A stretch of DNA of 64,000 nucleotides. Source: Sycon ciliatum. Lineage: Eukaryota > Porifera > Calcarea > Leucosolenida > Sycettidae. The stretch covers positions 7,067,645-7,131,644 of the forward strand of contig NC_088651.1 in assembly GCF_964019385.1 (NCBI RefSeq). Direction: 5' to 3'. The notes under the pieces are model-generated. The model saw only the letters and a program-made list of their open reading frames with translations. It did no database searches and was not told the origin of the DNA. Every line of letters begins with the position of its first letter. Position 1 is the first letter of the stretch. The translations under genes were made by a program, and so were the position numbers. This document shows, one piece after another, positions 36,101 through 46,181 of the stretch.

Positions 36101-36338
36101 AGCAAAGATGCCCGGCGCTGCAAACCTGTCGTTCTCTGCGGCATGCACATTGTCCGAGGACTGCATCGCCATTGCCACCGGCCTCACATGTATAGTCCAC
36201 AACGTTGTGACCCAAGAGGTGCACGAATTGCCCCGTTGCGGCATAGCACCCGCCTTCCCATCACTTGCTCTCTTCAATGACTGCCTAGTGCTCACTGGTG
36301 ATGGAGGAGAGGTGTGGAAGCTACACATGAATGTGTGA
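19439..36338 (+). CDS. Kinase-coiled coil-linker-Kelch gene (copy 2), complete
   Basis: Predicted from twelve phase-0 exons: 19439-20386, 23048-23263, 23512-23649, 25678-26181, 26640-26708, 27617-27691, 27928-27990, 30192-30308, 31320-31388, 33000-33068, 33854-33958 and 35508-36338. They encode about 1,067 residues. Order: kinase domain (residues about 30-310), two coiled-coil exons (about 317-388 and 435-602), a Ser/Thr/Asp/Gln-rich linker built from repeated 21-25 residue modules, a short helix, and a Kelch-like propeller (last 276). The start is the ATG at 19439 in the context gtcATGg; no upstream frame extends it. No signal peptide or membrane helix lies in the predicted exons, so it is probably cytosolic. 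I infer that the rod oligomerises the kinase and the propeller binds a partner. A head-to-tail paralogue ends at 7758. Because every exon is phase 0, exons can be skipped or duplicated without frame loss. Exon joins are unproven, and small exons may be missed. Confidence 0.75.
20387..21722 (+). other. Intron 1, 5' part, with G-runs and a short VNTR
   Basis: Contains poly-G runs (near 20636, 20960 and 21116) and repeated GGGGCACTATT / GAGAGGGCACT motifs between about 20700 and 21035. No exon seen. Confidence 0.6.
21723..22115. mobile_element. 393 bp TA-flanked MITE in intron 1
   Basis: Ends CAGTCCATTCATAAAAAGA and the complement of CAGTCCATTCTTAAAAAGA (19 bp, one mismatch), flanked by TA (21721-21722, 22116-22117). 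Non-coding interior. The CAG start and TA target suggest pogo/mariner relatives. Confidence 0.85.
22660..22950 (+). repeat. Intron segment duplicated at 27060-27360
   Basis: Shared blocks include TTTCGTGGT, CCTGTCTGTAGGT, CATTGCAC and GCTGTGCT, and TGTAAAATCAAG. One copy precedes exon 2 and the other precedes exon 6. This suggests the linker grew by duplicating intron plus exon units. Confidence 0.7.
23048..23263 (+). CDS. Exon 2: coiled-coil segment
   Basis: 216 nt, phase 0, between gtcttctacag and gtaaga. The peptide PRRDPVSMATVLSQM, then LLKHVQEQQTAIAELAARQE and GVNDRVVAMG, has heptad-like spacing of Leu, Val and Ile, and is rich in Gln and Glu. It probably begins the oligomerisation rod directly after the kinase. 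The VNDRVVAM segment resembles the repeat unit in exon 4. Confidence 0.75.
23512..23649 (+). CDS. Exon 3: linker-module exon
   Basis: 138 nt, phase 0, between cttaggtacag and gtgact. It contains VSRQQADAATDSYPED, which matches the later short exons, notably exon 7 (STQADAASDSDTPF), followed by a unique tail with two Cys-poor helical turns. The weak donor makes the 3' boundary uncertain. Confidence 0.55.
23806..24070 (+). repeat. Tandem duplication of about 120 bp in intron 3
   Basis: Two units (about 23806-23922 and 23950-24068) share CCGATCGTGG, TTGCAGAATCAAAA, GTTACACTGAAATGGCACC and CAATTTTTGAATTTTTTCC. They are intronic with no coding signal; a GGGGCGGCTG motif array precedes them. Confidence 0.85.
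24330..24862 (+). repeat. GGT/GCT-rich triplet repeat region
   Basis: Two blocks (about 24334-24580 and 24700-24858) of imperfect GGTGGTGAT, GCTGGT and TGGTAG triplets. They read as Gly or Val runs in plus frames. Intronic by position, with no matching splice sites, so treated as low-complexity DNA. Confidence 0.9.
25678..26181 (+). CDS. Exon 4: 14-residue repeat coiled-coil rod
   Basis: 504 nt, phase 0, between gaaatgttcacag and gtatgc; 168 codons. After IQSLNQRFADTDERVRTI come about eleven 14-residue units of the form D-x-R-S-x-x-(M/I)-(E/D)-Q-R-(V/I)-x-(A/T)-(I/V), for example DNRSSGMDQRITAI. Two heptads per unit with hydrophobics at fixed spacing indicate a long parallel coiled coil. The repeat is also visible in the DNA as 42 bp units, so it grew by internal duplication. 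The hydrophobic stretch just upstream (MSLQLVLLIAILCFPLYCCL) is in frame but lies before the acceptor. If the acceptor were skipped, it could act as a membrane anchor for an alternative start. Confidence 0.85.
26465..26624. repeat. (CT)n-(GT)n compound microsatellite before exon 5
   Basis: About 75 bp of CT, a short GC-alternating segment, then about 80 bp of GT. It ends about 15 bp before the acceptor of exon 5. Confidence 0.97.
26640..26708 (+). CDS. Exon 5: 23-residue linker module
   Basis: 69 nt, phase 0, between ctgttctatcacag and gtaaga. Peptide: PVVPPTQSEATSDSDPFSPG plus QDQ. It shares the (T/S)Q-(S/A)-(E/D/G)-A-(T/S/P)-S-x-(S/T/G)-D-P pattern with exons 3, 6, 7 and 9. Disordered, Ser/Thr/Asp-rich, with possible phosphorylation sites. 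Confidence 0.75.
27617..27691 (+). CDS. Exon 6: 25-residue linker module
   Basis: 75 nt, phase 0, between gttctatgacag and gtaagt, preceded by a CT-rich tract (27496-27600). Peptide PPASPTKSEAPSHGDPEPF, then SSRQIQ. Same module as exon 5. Confidence 0.75.
27928..27990 (+). CDS. Exon 7: 21-residue linker module
   Basis: Phase 0 after ctctatttcag, preceded by a CT-rich tract (27786-27925). Peptide LAAISTQADAASDSDTPFIR plus Q. The donor could be gtacag at 27991 or gttgtg at 27997. The second adds Val-Gln and keeps phase, matching the RQ-x-(Q/E) ends of the sister exons. Confidence 0.7.
28034..28218 (+). mobile_element. MITE family B (CAGTCAACTTTGC), copy 1
   Basis: Ends CAGTCAACTTTGCTTATAAC and the near-complement at 28194-28218, flanked by TA. 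185 bp. Aligns in reverse orientation with 44877-45064, including ATTCGCGAAT, GTCTCAT and CAGAGCAAAGTCCCATCC. Confidence 0.88.
28279..29158 (+). mobile_element. Broken LTR retroelement (Gypsy-like) in intron 7
   Basis: A fossil. A 626 bp left LTR (28279-28904) starts TGTTAGG and ends CCTAACA, an inverted pair of 7 bp. A primer-binding site complementary to a tRNA-Lys 3' end follows at 28906-28923. After it, a short stretch reads like the beginning of a gag-type protein and then ends. No pol region or right LTR is visible within the window, so the copy is strongly truncated and broken. The LTR interior carries a minisatellite (about 28340-28620) of ACTCACCTTT and GGCGCGCACTCAC motifs. The family resembles Gypsy elements using tRNA-Lys. 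Age cannot be judged without the second LTR. Confidence 0.7.
28906..28972 (-). other. tRNA-Lys(CTT)-complementary stretch at the primer site
   Basis: Read on the minus strand, it contains the T arm GGTTCGAGCCC, a CTCTTAA anticodon loop (CTT) and the D-arm TCAGTCGGTAGAG of tRNA-Lys, ending GGGCGCCA. The 5' acceptor strand does not pair with the 3' one, so this is not a functional tRNA gene. Its position right after an LTR end suggests an over-long copy of the primer tRNA. Confidence 0.75.
29694..29872 (+). mobile_element. CCGTATTTCCCC-type MITE, degraded left end
   Basis: The right end GACTTATATTCGGGGAAATA followed by CAGTA matches the complement of the family end seen at 10528. The left part has GATTATAAGTCGCAC motifs. 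No coding content. Confidence 0.6.
30090..30165. repeat. (CT)n microsatellite before linker exon, copy 2
   Basis: CT repeats with a few A and C interruptions, paralogous to 302-376. They lie about 25 bp upstream of the exon acceptor. Confidence 0.95.
30192..30308 (+). CDS. Exon 8: basic/proline-rich linker
   Basis: 117 nt, phase 0, between ttccattacag and gtacgt. Peptide FRTAAGQAAGTRHSDRSSG, then RKSKKLRKAPSPPSPA. The basic cluster could be a nuclear localisation or lipid-binding patch and the PSPPSP could be an SH3 or proline-directed phosphorylation site; both are inference. Closely matches exon 409-525 of copy 1. Confidence 0.78.
31320..31388 (+). CDS. Exon 9: 23-residue linker module
   Basis: 69 nt, phase 0, between ctctaatacag and gtaagg, preceded by a CT/GTCTCT-rich tract (31160-31310). 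Peptide FVVVASQAGATSGTDPLSRR plus QAE. A member of the exon 5/6/7 module family. Confidence 0.75.
31441..32455. mobile_element. TIR element, CTTCCTCCG family, copy 2
   Basis: Perfect 22 bp inverted repeats starting CTTCCTCCGTTAAC (31441-31462, 32434-32455), flanked by TA. 1,015 bp. A minus-strand frame (31450-31887) encodes a charged peptide and another (31850-32080) adjoins it, but I recognise no transposase. Shares its terminal motif with 1132-2530. Confidence 0.85.
32686..32800 (-). mobile_element. MITE family C, truncated copy
   Basis: Aligns in reverse with the right part of 41959-42120: CTTTGAACACTCAAAATTC, then AGAGGGT and GGCTTATACTCCGATGATCA. Only one end is clear. Confidence 0.65.
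33000..33068 (+). CDS. Exon 10: diverged 23-residue linker module
   Basis: 69 nt, phase 0, between ctattctattacag and gtaagg. Peptide LERNSAHTEMTSQSDRLSTR plus RVR. It keeps the length, phase and TSxSD core of the module family but is more basic. Confidence 0.7.
33364..33466 (+). repeat. 34 bp minisatellite, three units
   Basis: TGATGTCTCACACTCGGGGA followed by GTACTTTTATTACG is repeated three times almost exactly. Intronic. Confidence 0.95.
33854..33958 (+). CDS. Exon 11: short helix before the propeller
   Basis: 105 nt, phase 0, between ttgctcctccag and gtaagc. Peptide SRSSGNVNDDIAIQTDHLLI, then CLTPQRIEQINQKSK. Conserved with copy 1 at 4860-4964. Confidence 0.75.
35508..36338 (+). CDS. 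Exon 12: Kelch-like beta-propeller, C-terminal
   Basis: 831 nt, 276 codons plus a TGA at 36336-36338, after cattttttgtag. At least five blade-like repeats can be read: HPALAVHGNTLYMFC, HCTMQATSTSITLLGG, RDASLLQCCCSQYVIGG, SAACTLSEDCIAIATG and FPSLALFNDCLVLTGDGGEV. Several carry the Kelch/galactose-oxidase pattern of a hydrophobic strand, Gly-Gly and a following Trp-containing strand (GRWVKV, SQWTSS, GKWRQA, GEVWKL). It probably folds as a ligand-binding propeller. A donor-like GTGAGT overlaps the stop, so a longer isoform is conceivable. Confidence 0.82.
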   Translation, partial: WTQVTTGVDGEGESTNIVFDNTLVVFCSDKTGAITRIRQYSNLEGFQYFPTPEGTAFHPALAVHGNTLYMFCHEVARSPVILKITAEQGQAAGETGRWVKVTDVPYEVHRHCTMQATSTSITLLGGTDRSFSSKSHVSTFSFADSQWTSSANRFRRSLSQLPSSCRDASLLQCCCSQYVIGGLHGVFFQRDVGGKWRQAKMPGAANLSFSAACTLSEDCIAIATGLTCIVHNVVTQEVHELPRCGIAPAFPSLALFNDCLVLTGDGGEVWKLHMNV

Positions 36339-36353
36339 GTAGCCAGCAAATTG

Positions 36354-36397
<44 letters not shown>

Positions 36398-36399
<2 letters not shown>

Positions 36400-36621
36400 G
36401 CGCCGGCATCACCTATTCCGCTCAACGTCCCAGCTTCTCTCTTGTGTGTGACATGCAATCGGCAATTCAAGTCAGTGCCTGGTTTCAGACGTCACAAGTG
36501 CGACCGTGGCCATCGAGCAACCAAGTCTGATAGAGCGTCGTATGGTGTTCGCTGTTCTCGCTGCAACCGTCAGTTCCGTCGGCAGAGTGACCTGAATCAT
36601 CATCTCCGTTTCTGCTCCTGA
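36398..36621 (+). pseudogene. LINE C-terminal zinc-finger fragment
   Basis: An open frame between two GT tracts ends at 36621 and encodes two Cys2-His-Cys fingers: CVTCNRQFKSVPGFRRHKC and CSRCNRQFRRQSDLNHHLRF plus C. Paired fingers of this FKS..G..RHKC / FRR..DL..H form are common at the C-terminus of LINE reverse transcriptases in invertebrates. The 3' flank of copy 1 lacks this segment while the sequences on both sides align, so it arrived by insertion. It could alternatively be a real extra exon of the Kelch gene. Confidence 0.55.
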
Positions 36622-36655
36622 CAATGACTCTGGCTCCTTTCGGAGTGGTGTGGCC

Positions 36656-36721
36656 TTGTGGCAACCAAGCTACAGTAGTAGTAGTAGTGTGTGTCTGTAT
36701 GTGTGTGTGTGTGTGTGTGCA

Positions 36722-36755
<34 letters not shown>
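36656..36755. repeat. (TAG)n and (GT)n tail
   Basis: Short TAG triplets (about 36674-36688) followed by GT repeats. They may be the simple-repeat tail of the inserted LINE fragment. Confidence 0.6.
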
Positions 36756-36757
<2 letters not shown>

Positions 36758-37118
36758 TACAGCGTTCTGCATTATATTTTAGCACTGTTTTAGCACTATA
36801 TACTCATACGTGCAGGTTATAATTATGCAGATCTGCTTAGTAGCATACCCAATCCAGGCGTCCATTTGCCACTACTTCCCATCGCCATCTCTTGCACACT
36901 GTAAGCTTTTAGATCTAGAGCAGGATTTAAATTGTCTTCCCAGGTACTCATACCCAGCTAAGTAAGTACCGGAATGTTGGTCCTGTGTTGATGCTACTTC
37001 GCCCAAAGCGCTTTTTTCTTGACGTATTGGCGCTTTTTTCTTGTTGAGTTGCCCTTTTCTTTCCGTGTTTGCACTTTTTTGCTGTAGTTGCACTTGCACA
37101 TCACCTTACTTGTACGTT

Positions 37119-37235
37119 TTATACATGGCCTAGAGTTCTATACATGGCCTAGAGTTCTATACATGGCCTAGACTAGAGTTCTATACATGGCCTAGAGTTC
37201 TATACATGGCCTAGAGTTCTATACATGGCATAGAC
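37119..37235 (+). repeat. 20 bp minisatellite, six units
   Basis: TATACATGGCCTAGAGTTC is repeated with one slightly longer unit. Intergenic. Confidence 0.95.
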
Positions 37236-37287
37236 AACAGTAATGGTATTTTAACCTTGCAAGGGCATGCGTGCAAGCAAGCGCACA

Positions 37288-38863
<1,576 letters not shown>

Positions 38864-39016
38864 ATGCCGGGTGGTAAAAGCAAGAAGAAGAAGAGTAAAA
38901 CGGGGACGGGCGGCCACAAGAATGGAGTGGTCGACCAGGAGTACTATCAAATACTCCTGCTTGGCGTCGGCGGGGTGGGGAAAAGCTCATTGGTTCTGCA
39001 ACTCGTCTTCAACGAG
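38864..39016 (+). CDS. GTPase exon 1: basic N-terminus and P loop
   Basis: 51 codons from the ATG in cccaATGc to GAG|gtgagt. MPGGKSKKKKSKTGTGG, then YYQILLLGVGGVGKSS. The Lys cluster may aid membrane or calmodulin-type binding; that is inference. Confidence 0.92.
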
Positions 39017-42000
39017 GTGAGTGCCGCTAGTGCTTTGGCGATATTATTATTACGGCAGCCTGACGTACGTCGTTGGCAGCCTACATTTGGACTCACCTCT
39101 CATCTTTGTATCTGCCGTGTAGGAGCATTGTGAGGCTGCATACTGCCGGTGTGCATGATGCATCGGCGGCAATACTACCAAAAGTACCAATAGTACCAAT
39201 AGTAGAGTGACACTCGCACGTCATTACAACCAAGTCCAATGTCTGAGTCCCATAACTGGCATAAGGGTTGGGCGGTGCAGTGACAGCACACTATTTTTTA
39301 TCCCCGTAGCTATGCAGAAGACGTTACTTCAGTAACGTCTGGCGCTAGCCAGGGTCCACACAGCTTTAATTTGGTATTTGTTTGTTTGTGTGTTTGTTTG
39401 TTTGTTTGTGTCACGCCTGGCGCTATCCCGTATCTGTCCCGTATCTTAGACTACAAAGGCTCTACAGGATTGTACATAACAGCTGTCCACAATATTTGCT
39501 GGCTCCAGTATCTGTCCCGTACCGTACCAATATTCGTCGTATTATGTATACGACTCCCTGATGTAGAGGGAGATTTGGAAAGAAATAGGGAGACGAGGAG
39601 GAAATTAAATTAGAATAGACGCCGAATAGGTGATAGGATGCGTCAGCATAAACAGCGTCAGCATAAACATACATGTACTTTGGAAGAGAGATCGCGTCGT
39701 CTCCAAAATAAGCGTGAACGAGCGATTCAGCGTCGGTCACAGGAAACGTCGGAAGAGAGATCCCGTCGACTCCAGAACGCCCGTGATCGGCAGAGTCCGC
39801 CGGTCCCAGGCAACGTCAGGACAGACATCCCGTTGAATCCAGAACGCCCGTGATCCGCAGAGTCTAAGCCGGTCCCAGGAAACGTCAGGACAGACATCCT
39901 GTCGAGTCCAGAACGCCCGTGATCGGCAGAGTCAGCGCCGGTCCCAGTGAACGCCAGGACAGACATCCCGTCGACGCGCAGAAAAACTAAATCTGCCGCC
40001 TCTTTTGCCGTCGGACAGGATACGTATCATAGGAGACTGTAAAGTAAGTAGTTATGTAATGTCCAAATTTCTACTTGAGCAGCAGGTCACTCGCGTTGAT
40101 TTTTCGACGTGCGAGCCAAATAACGCGAGCTGAACTTTCGCGTCGCAGACATCCCGTCGACGCGCAGAAAAACTAAATCTGCAGACTCTTTTGCCGTCGG
40201 ACAGGATACGTATTTTAGGAGACTGCTAAGTTATGTAATGTGCTCCACAGGCAACCATGCATTCGGCGTCGTCATTGGCTCAACAGGTCAATGTACATGT
40301 ATTACTACAAAAAGGCCAGAAAATCCGATTACTGTATTAAAATCAACTAATTTTCGCTGGCGATTTAATTTCGCTGATTTCGCCGCTTGGTACCAACCGG
40401 CCAAAGTAAATCACAGGCCAAAGTTTGTCATATAGGAAATTGATGCTTTATTGAGCAATGGATGCATGTGAGAGCAAAAATACCTATCGATTTCAAATTT
40501 GACGTGAAATTGCGCGTCGCGTCGGAAATAACGTGCATCTTAACCTCTCTAATAGAGAGGTTTCTATTTCTCATCAGCCAAAATTTGTTGATTTACAGTA
40601 TAAGGAGATAAAAAGAAAAGAAGGAGCAAACCAAAAGAAGATGATTATTAGAGAAATAACAATCCGCAATAAATTCTGCAAATACTTTTGCCTCAGTTCT
40701 TATAACATGTACGATGAGCTAGGCAAAAAAGCATAAAAGCTTAGCGTAGGGCCCTGAGCTTCCAAGCTCTCTCGTTTGGTGTTTGTTTGTTTGTTTGTCT
40801 GTTTATTTGTTTGTTTGTTTGTTTGTGTCACGCCTGGCGCTATCCCGTATCTGTCCCGTACTGTACCGTGCCAGCAAAGACAGCTGGCCACAATATTTTT
40901 GTTTGTTTGTGCCATCGACATGCCTGGCGCTATCCCGTACCTGTCCCGTACCATCAAGAGTACGGTACCATCAAGAGAATTAGTATATATGCGAAGTGTA
41001 TCGGGGGAATGCATTCAGCATTCAGTGCAGTAACACTTTGTGTGGATTTGTGTGCGAGGCCGAGATCCCACTAGCAGGCTGGCTGGGCCGCCTGTCGACC
41101 AGCCCGGGAATCGCATGTAGGCCGATAGCATAATAATTATGACGTATATACAGTCATGTAGATGTATAGCGGGGAGTCATATAATGTAAACGACTCCCTG
41201 CTGTATGGGGAGATTTTCTTTAAAAAAATACGAAGCAGGGAGACGAGTAAATGCAATCAGAATGGATGTTAGTTGCCGTCAGTATAATAATAATAAGAAG
41301 AAGAAGAACGCCCGTGATCGGCAGAGTCAGCGCCGGTCCCAGGAAACGTCAGGACAGACATCCCGTCGACTCCAGAACGCTCGTGATCGGCAAAGTCAGC
41401 GCCGGTCCCATAGCTATGCAGAAGACGTTACTTGTACTCATTGAAACGTTGTTGCAATACAATGATGTAGCTAATCAAAGGAAAAAGCATTTCCATCAGT
41501 TCTAACAACATGCACGATGAGCTAGGCAACAAAGCATAGCGCAGGGCCCTGAGCTTCCAAGCTCTCTCGTTTTGATACCCAGGGGCCATCCGTAAATATC
41601 GATAGTTTTTTCAAGACGATAATTATGTGTTCATTTCTCCCCAGACCTCCTCCCTCCCCTCTCAAAATGGTGGTAGTACATTGGGTACTACACTTGCCTG
41701 CGACCCGAGAGGTCGCGGGTTCGAGCCCCGCAGTCGCACATCTGCCTGCAAAATCCCCACGGCGCAGCTCACCAGATCAAAGGTGTGGATCCTCTGCACT
41801 CAGTAGAGTTAAGTCGAGCGAGCTGCAACTCCCGGCCGAAAGGCGGGCTCATGTCCCTACATGGCTACGTCCCCTTGTCTAACCCCCAAGACGAAAATGA
41901 TAGGCGACTGGCCGGAAATAAAATCAGTTCATTGTGTAAAAAGTGCCTTTTCTAGGGACCGTATTTTATATAAGCCGCACTAGAGTATAAGCCACCCCCC

Positions 42001-42298
42001 TTGCCACGAAATACAGACATCTACCCTATTTCATTTCACCATAAATTTGATCATCGGAGTATAAGCCGAACCCTCTTTTTTCGGGTGAATTTTTGAGTGT
42101 TCAAAGTGTGGCTTATACGGTAAAACCTGTAACTAAAGACCACCGTGACTAGCGACCAGCCTGGTACTACAGACCACTTCGCCAGGCACGGACGGCCTCA
42201 CATTATTATGATTGTGCGGTGCAAACCTCTAAGGATCGCCTGCCACTAAAGACCGCTTTCTCTGGCCCCAAGGGGTGGTCGTTAGTCACAGGTTTTAC

Positions 42299-42339
<41 letters not shown>

Positions 42340-45300
42340 GGCTTTATTTAGAGTGCAGTTCCAAAACAGGCCTAAACCTAATGACAATGGTCCCACTGAT
42401 AATAAGAGAAAAGAAAAATATATAAAAATAAGCGATACTGTACTCCGGAAAATCCGGTAACTGCGTAACACTGTGTTATTACAATCCACCATGTGTGGAC
42501 TAGCTACTCCATGCACTGTACTCAAAACCAGTATTGTTTCTCCAATTGTCTACAAAATCCGAAAGAATATTAATCGAACCAGGACTTAGGCATGTTCTTG
42601 TTGGGTATATTTTTACTCTTCATTTGCATTTATAGGCGATTCACATGACATGCAAATCCACGTGTATGGCCCTCTATTTACTTGTGTGACCAAAACGCGT
42701 GCAATATCAGGATAAACTTGCTGGGGGGGGGGGGGGGGCATAGGCCCACGTTTGTGCTTTTTGTGCCAATGTAAAACCAGCGAAAGTGCTTGAGTATGGT
42801 GCTCGAGGCAAACAGGTATGCTCAAGTACACAGGCGCGTGCAAGATTTCCGATGGGCAGCTTGTACACTTTTACACAAACATGTTTTCGTTCATATGCAC
42901 GTTGTGTGAATTGCCTGTAAGCAGAGAATGCTCTGTGACAAGAAGCACAATAGCAGCAGATTAGTTCATAAGGGGACATAAGACAGAGACAGGTTATTTT
43001 CTATATTAGTACTTGTGCCGGCAGATAGAATCTTAAAACTCATCCATCTGGTGTTTCTTTTCTTGTGAATGTGTTTGCATATGTGTGCGTGTGTTTTTTT
43101 GCATGTGCACGTGTGAGTGTGTGTGCGTGTACATGCGCGCGTGTGTGTGTGTATGTGTGTGTGCGTGCGTGTACGTACACGTGTGTGTGTGTGTGTGTGT
43201 GTTTGTGTGCATGCGCGTGTACACGCGTGAATGCTGTGCCGGCAGTTTCACGACGAGTACCGCCCATCTGAGGTAGATAACTATCAAGCACAGGTAGAAG
43301 CGGACGGCATAGTGTCACGAGTAGACGTGTTGGACACGTCCGGCCAAGAAGAGTACGCACTGGCGCGTGACAGTTACATACGAAACAGCATGGTACGTGC
43401 ATTTGTGTGTCCAACCGTGCGTGCATAGGTGTATAGTATTTTCAGGAGTTAAAAGCCACACTGCAGTGTAAGCCGTACCTGGCATTTTTAGCCACTAGTA
43501 CAGTTTCGCTCGGTGAAATCCAACCCAAAGTGCAAAGCTGGTGCCCTGTACCAGTTTTGATTACATCATCGTATCTGTACATGCGTAAGTTCAGCCGCAT
43601 TCGTGCCACTCCCAGGGTGTCAAGGGCCGTGCAAAAACAGGGCGCCAAATGTGCACTCTGGGTCGGATTTCACAGAGCGCAACTGTACTACATGTGTATT
43701 CCTCTGATAACGGATTTTCCACGATGCTGTTGATGGCCAATTTTACCCTGGTGACATCTTTTGGAGGTCATTGAATCATGGCTGAAAGCTGCGGGATTAG
43801 TTTCTCCATGAAAATGGTCAAATCGATGACCACCGCAAAACACATGGCGGTCGTACCGTGCTATCTTCACTCTCCACGAACTACTGTACTAGCAGTAAGT
43901 CAGGAAATTTTCTTCTGAAAAGTGGTTTTCTCCAGTATGCTGTGCCATAGCAATGAGAAGAACTGACTCTGACTGAAGCAAAGTACGAGTGCTCCTGCCT
44001 TTCCGATTTCGACGGAAACTGCACGCGAAAAACAACGCTTCATCAGCAGCTATGATGCAAAAACAGCCAAGGGATGATCTGTAGTGGCACGTGCAGGGCC
44101 TGCCACTGCATATACGCATATGTGCACGGTCAGCTCTGACTTTGATCGATCTGATTCCATGACTGCTGGTTGATCTGCATGCTTCTCCCTTTCGCGTGCA
44201 AACATGTTTTAAATCGATCGAGTTTCGGCTGTACATCCGCCAAAACGTTGGGGGGGGGGGGGGATGGCGCTCTCTTGCCCCCTTCCCTCCCCCCCCCCCC
44301 CCCCCCCCCCCCCTGTCGCTTCTTACGCCACTGCATGGGCTTGGTATTCCTATGTCAACTACTGCTTGGCGCTTCCCTCCCTATTAAAATTTGGGAGGTT
44401 TCGCTCGTAATTACGTATGAAAATCCGTATGTCGTACGCGCCGGGGAGCGAGGGCAACGTTCATACGTAAATCTCTACGGATTTCCGTAGGAAAGCTTAT
44501 TCCTACGTTGGGTCCTTTGTAGGACATTTTTGAAATATTTTTTTAGCGTTTTCTGGATTTATCCATGGCAACATTCAAGCCGCGCGAAACACAAGGTGCA
44601 TACCACGTGGAAAACAAAGTGGAAAACGCGGTTGCAGTTCATTGTGCATGCGGTGTGCACATGCAGCCAACGCTTCTCCAAAGCAACAAGCAGTCGTGGA
44701 GAAATCACGTAGAGCGACACCCAACAGCGCTGAGTTTTACGTATGAAAATTACGTGCATTTCCTACGTTATTTTCATGTGTAATTCCGTAGAGCGAAACC
44801 TCCCTGTTGTTGGGCTTGATGAAGATTGTACGAATGTCAACTAGAGCTTGTAACTTTCCTCTATCTATTGTAGATAGAGTCAACTTCGCTAATAACGACT
44901 GCGGATATAACGACAATTCGCGAATAACGACAGAATTTTCATGCCCAGAGCAAAGTCCCATCCAACCTGTATACATGTAATGAGACTTCGGGTATAAGGA
45001 CACTTTGCTAATAAGGACACTTTTCTGGTGCCCTGCCGAGTGTCGTTATAAGCAAAGTTGACTGTACTTGCCCAATGGTGCAGACAGCAAGATAAATGTA
45101 CATCGTATCTATTTTACCTTGACATTCGAGGGTGTTGGCAATCCTGTGGATGCAGAAAATACAGTCAATAATCAATCCACTTCTCATACATGTCTGTGTC
45201 TTTGTCTCCCTCGTGCACGTGTGTCTCCATCTCCATTGTGCACGTGTGTGTCTCCATCTCCCTCGTGCATGTGTGTCTCCATCTCCCTCGTGCATGTGTG

Positions 45301-46112
45301 TCTCCATCTCCCTCGTGCACGTGTGTCTCCATCTCCCTCGTACACATGTGTCTGTGTTGCTATGGTTGTACGTATGCAGGGTTTTCTTGCAGTGTTCTCT
45401 ATAGCAGAGCAGGATTCCTTCGATGCCCTGCCAGAACTGGTAGACGCTGTTCGCCGTGTAAAGAGGGGTGAAGACGCACCAATCATCGTAGTCGGCAACA
45501 AGAGTGATTTGAAGGTCAGTTCATCCCAGTCCTTTAGATCTTTGCAGGGCGGTGGCGTTTCTACGGATGCTGAAAACGCAGTCTAACTGAGTCTCAAGCG
45601 AACCGTGATTTTCTCATTTCAGTGGCGCTGTGTCTGCTGGTCTGGTTGTTGTCTGTTCTCTAAAGTGTCCTTTCTTATCTACCTGTATCTATTTTCGTGT
45701 GTATCTGCTGCTGCATCAACGCCTTGATCCTTGAGGGTGGTGGCTCTCCTGCAGATTTGGAATATTCGGTCTCTATGCGAGTCGAACGCGAGCCGTGAAA
45801 TTTAACTTTTTCTTACTATATTTAATCTGCTGCAAAAGCAAACTCCACCTGATGGTGTTGAGTACTTTGTTTGGAGGGGTATTCTGCTTGTGATTGTTCT
45901 TCTATCCACCTGCTTGTGGATTTGCCTGTGGATTTGCGTGTTCTCCTCTCTGCTTGTTTTCTCTCTCCCCCCCCCCCCCCCCCGTCTGAACTCGAATTCA
46001 CAACTGTAGCTGTAACTCCCTGCCTCTCTCTCTCTCCCTCTCTCTCCCTCCCTCTCTCTCCCTCCCTCTCTCTCCCTCCCTCTCTCTCCCTCCCTCTCTC
46101 TCCCTCCCTCTC

Positions 46113-46181
<69 letters not shown>

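Noticed and set aside
41667-41738. Functional tRNA gene
   Set aside because: The B box is perfect but the acceptor stem does not close and a SINE-like body follows directly.
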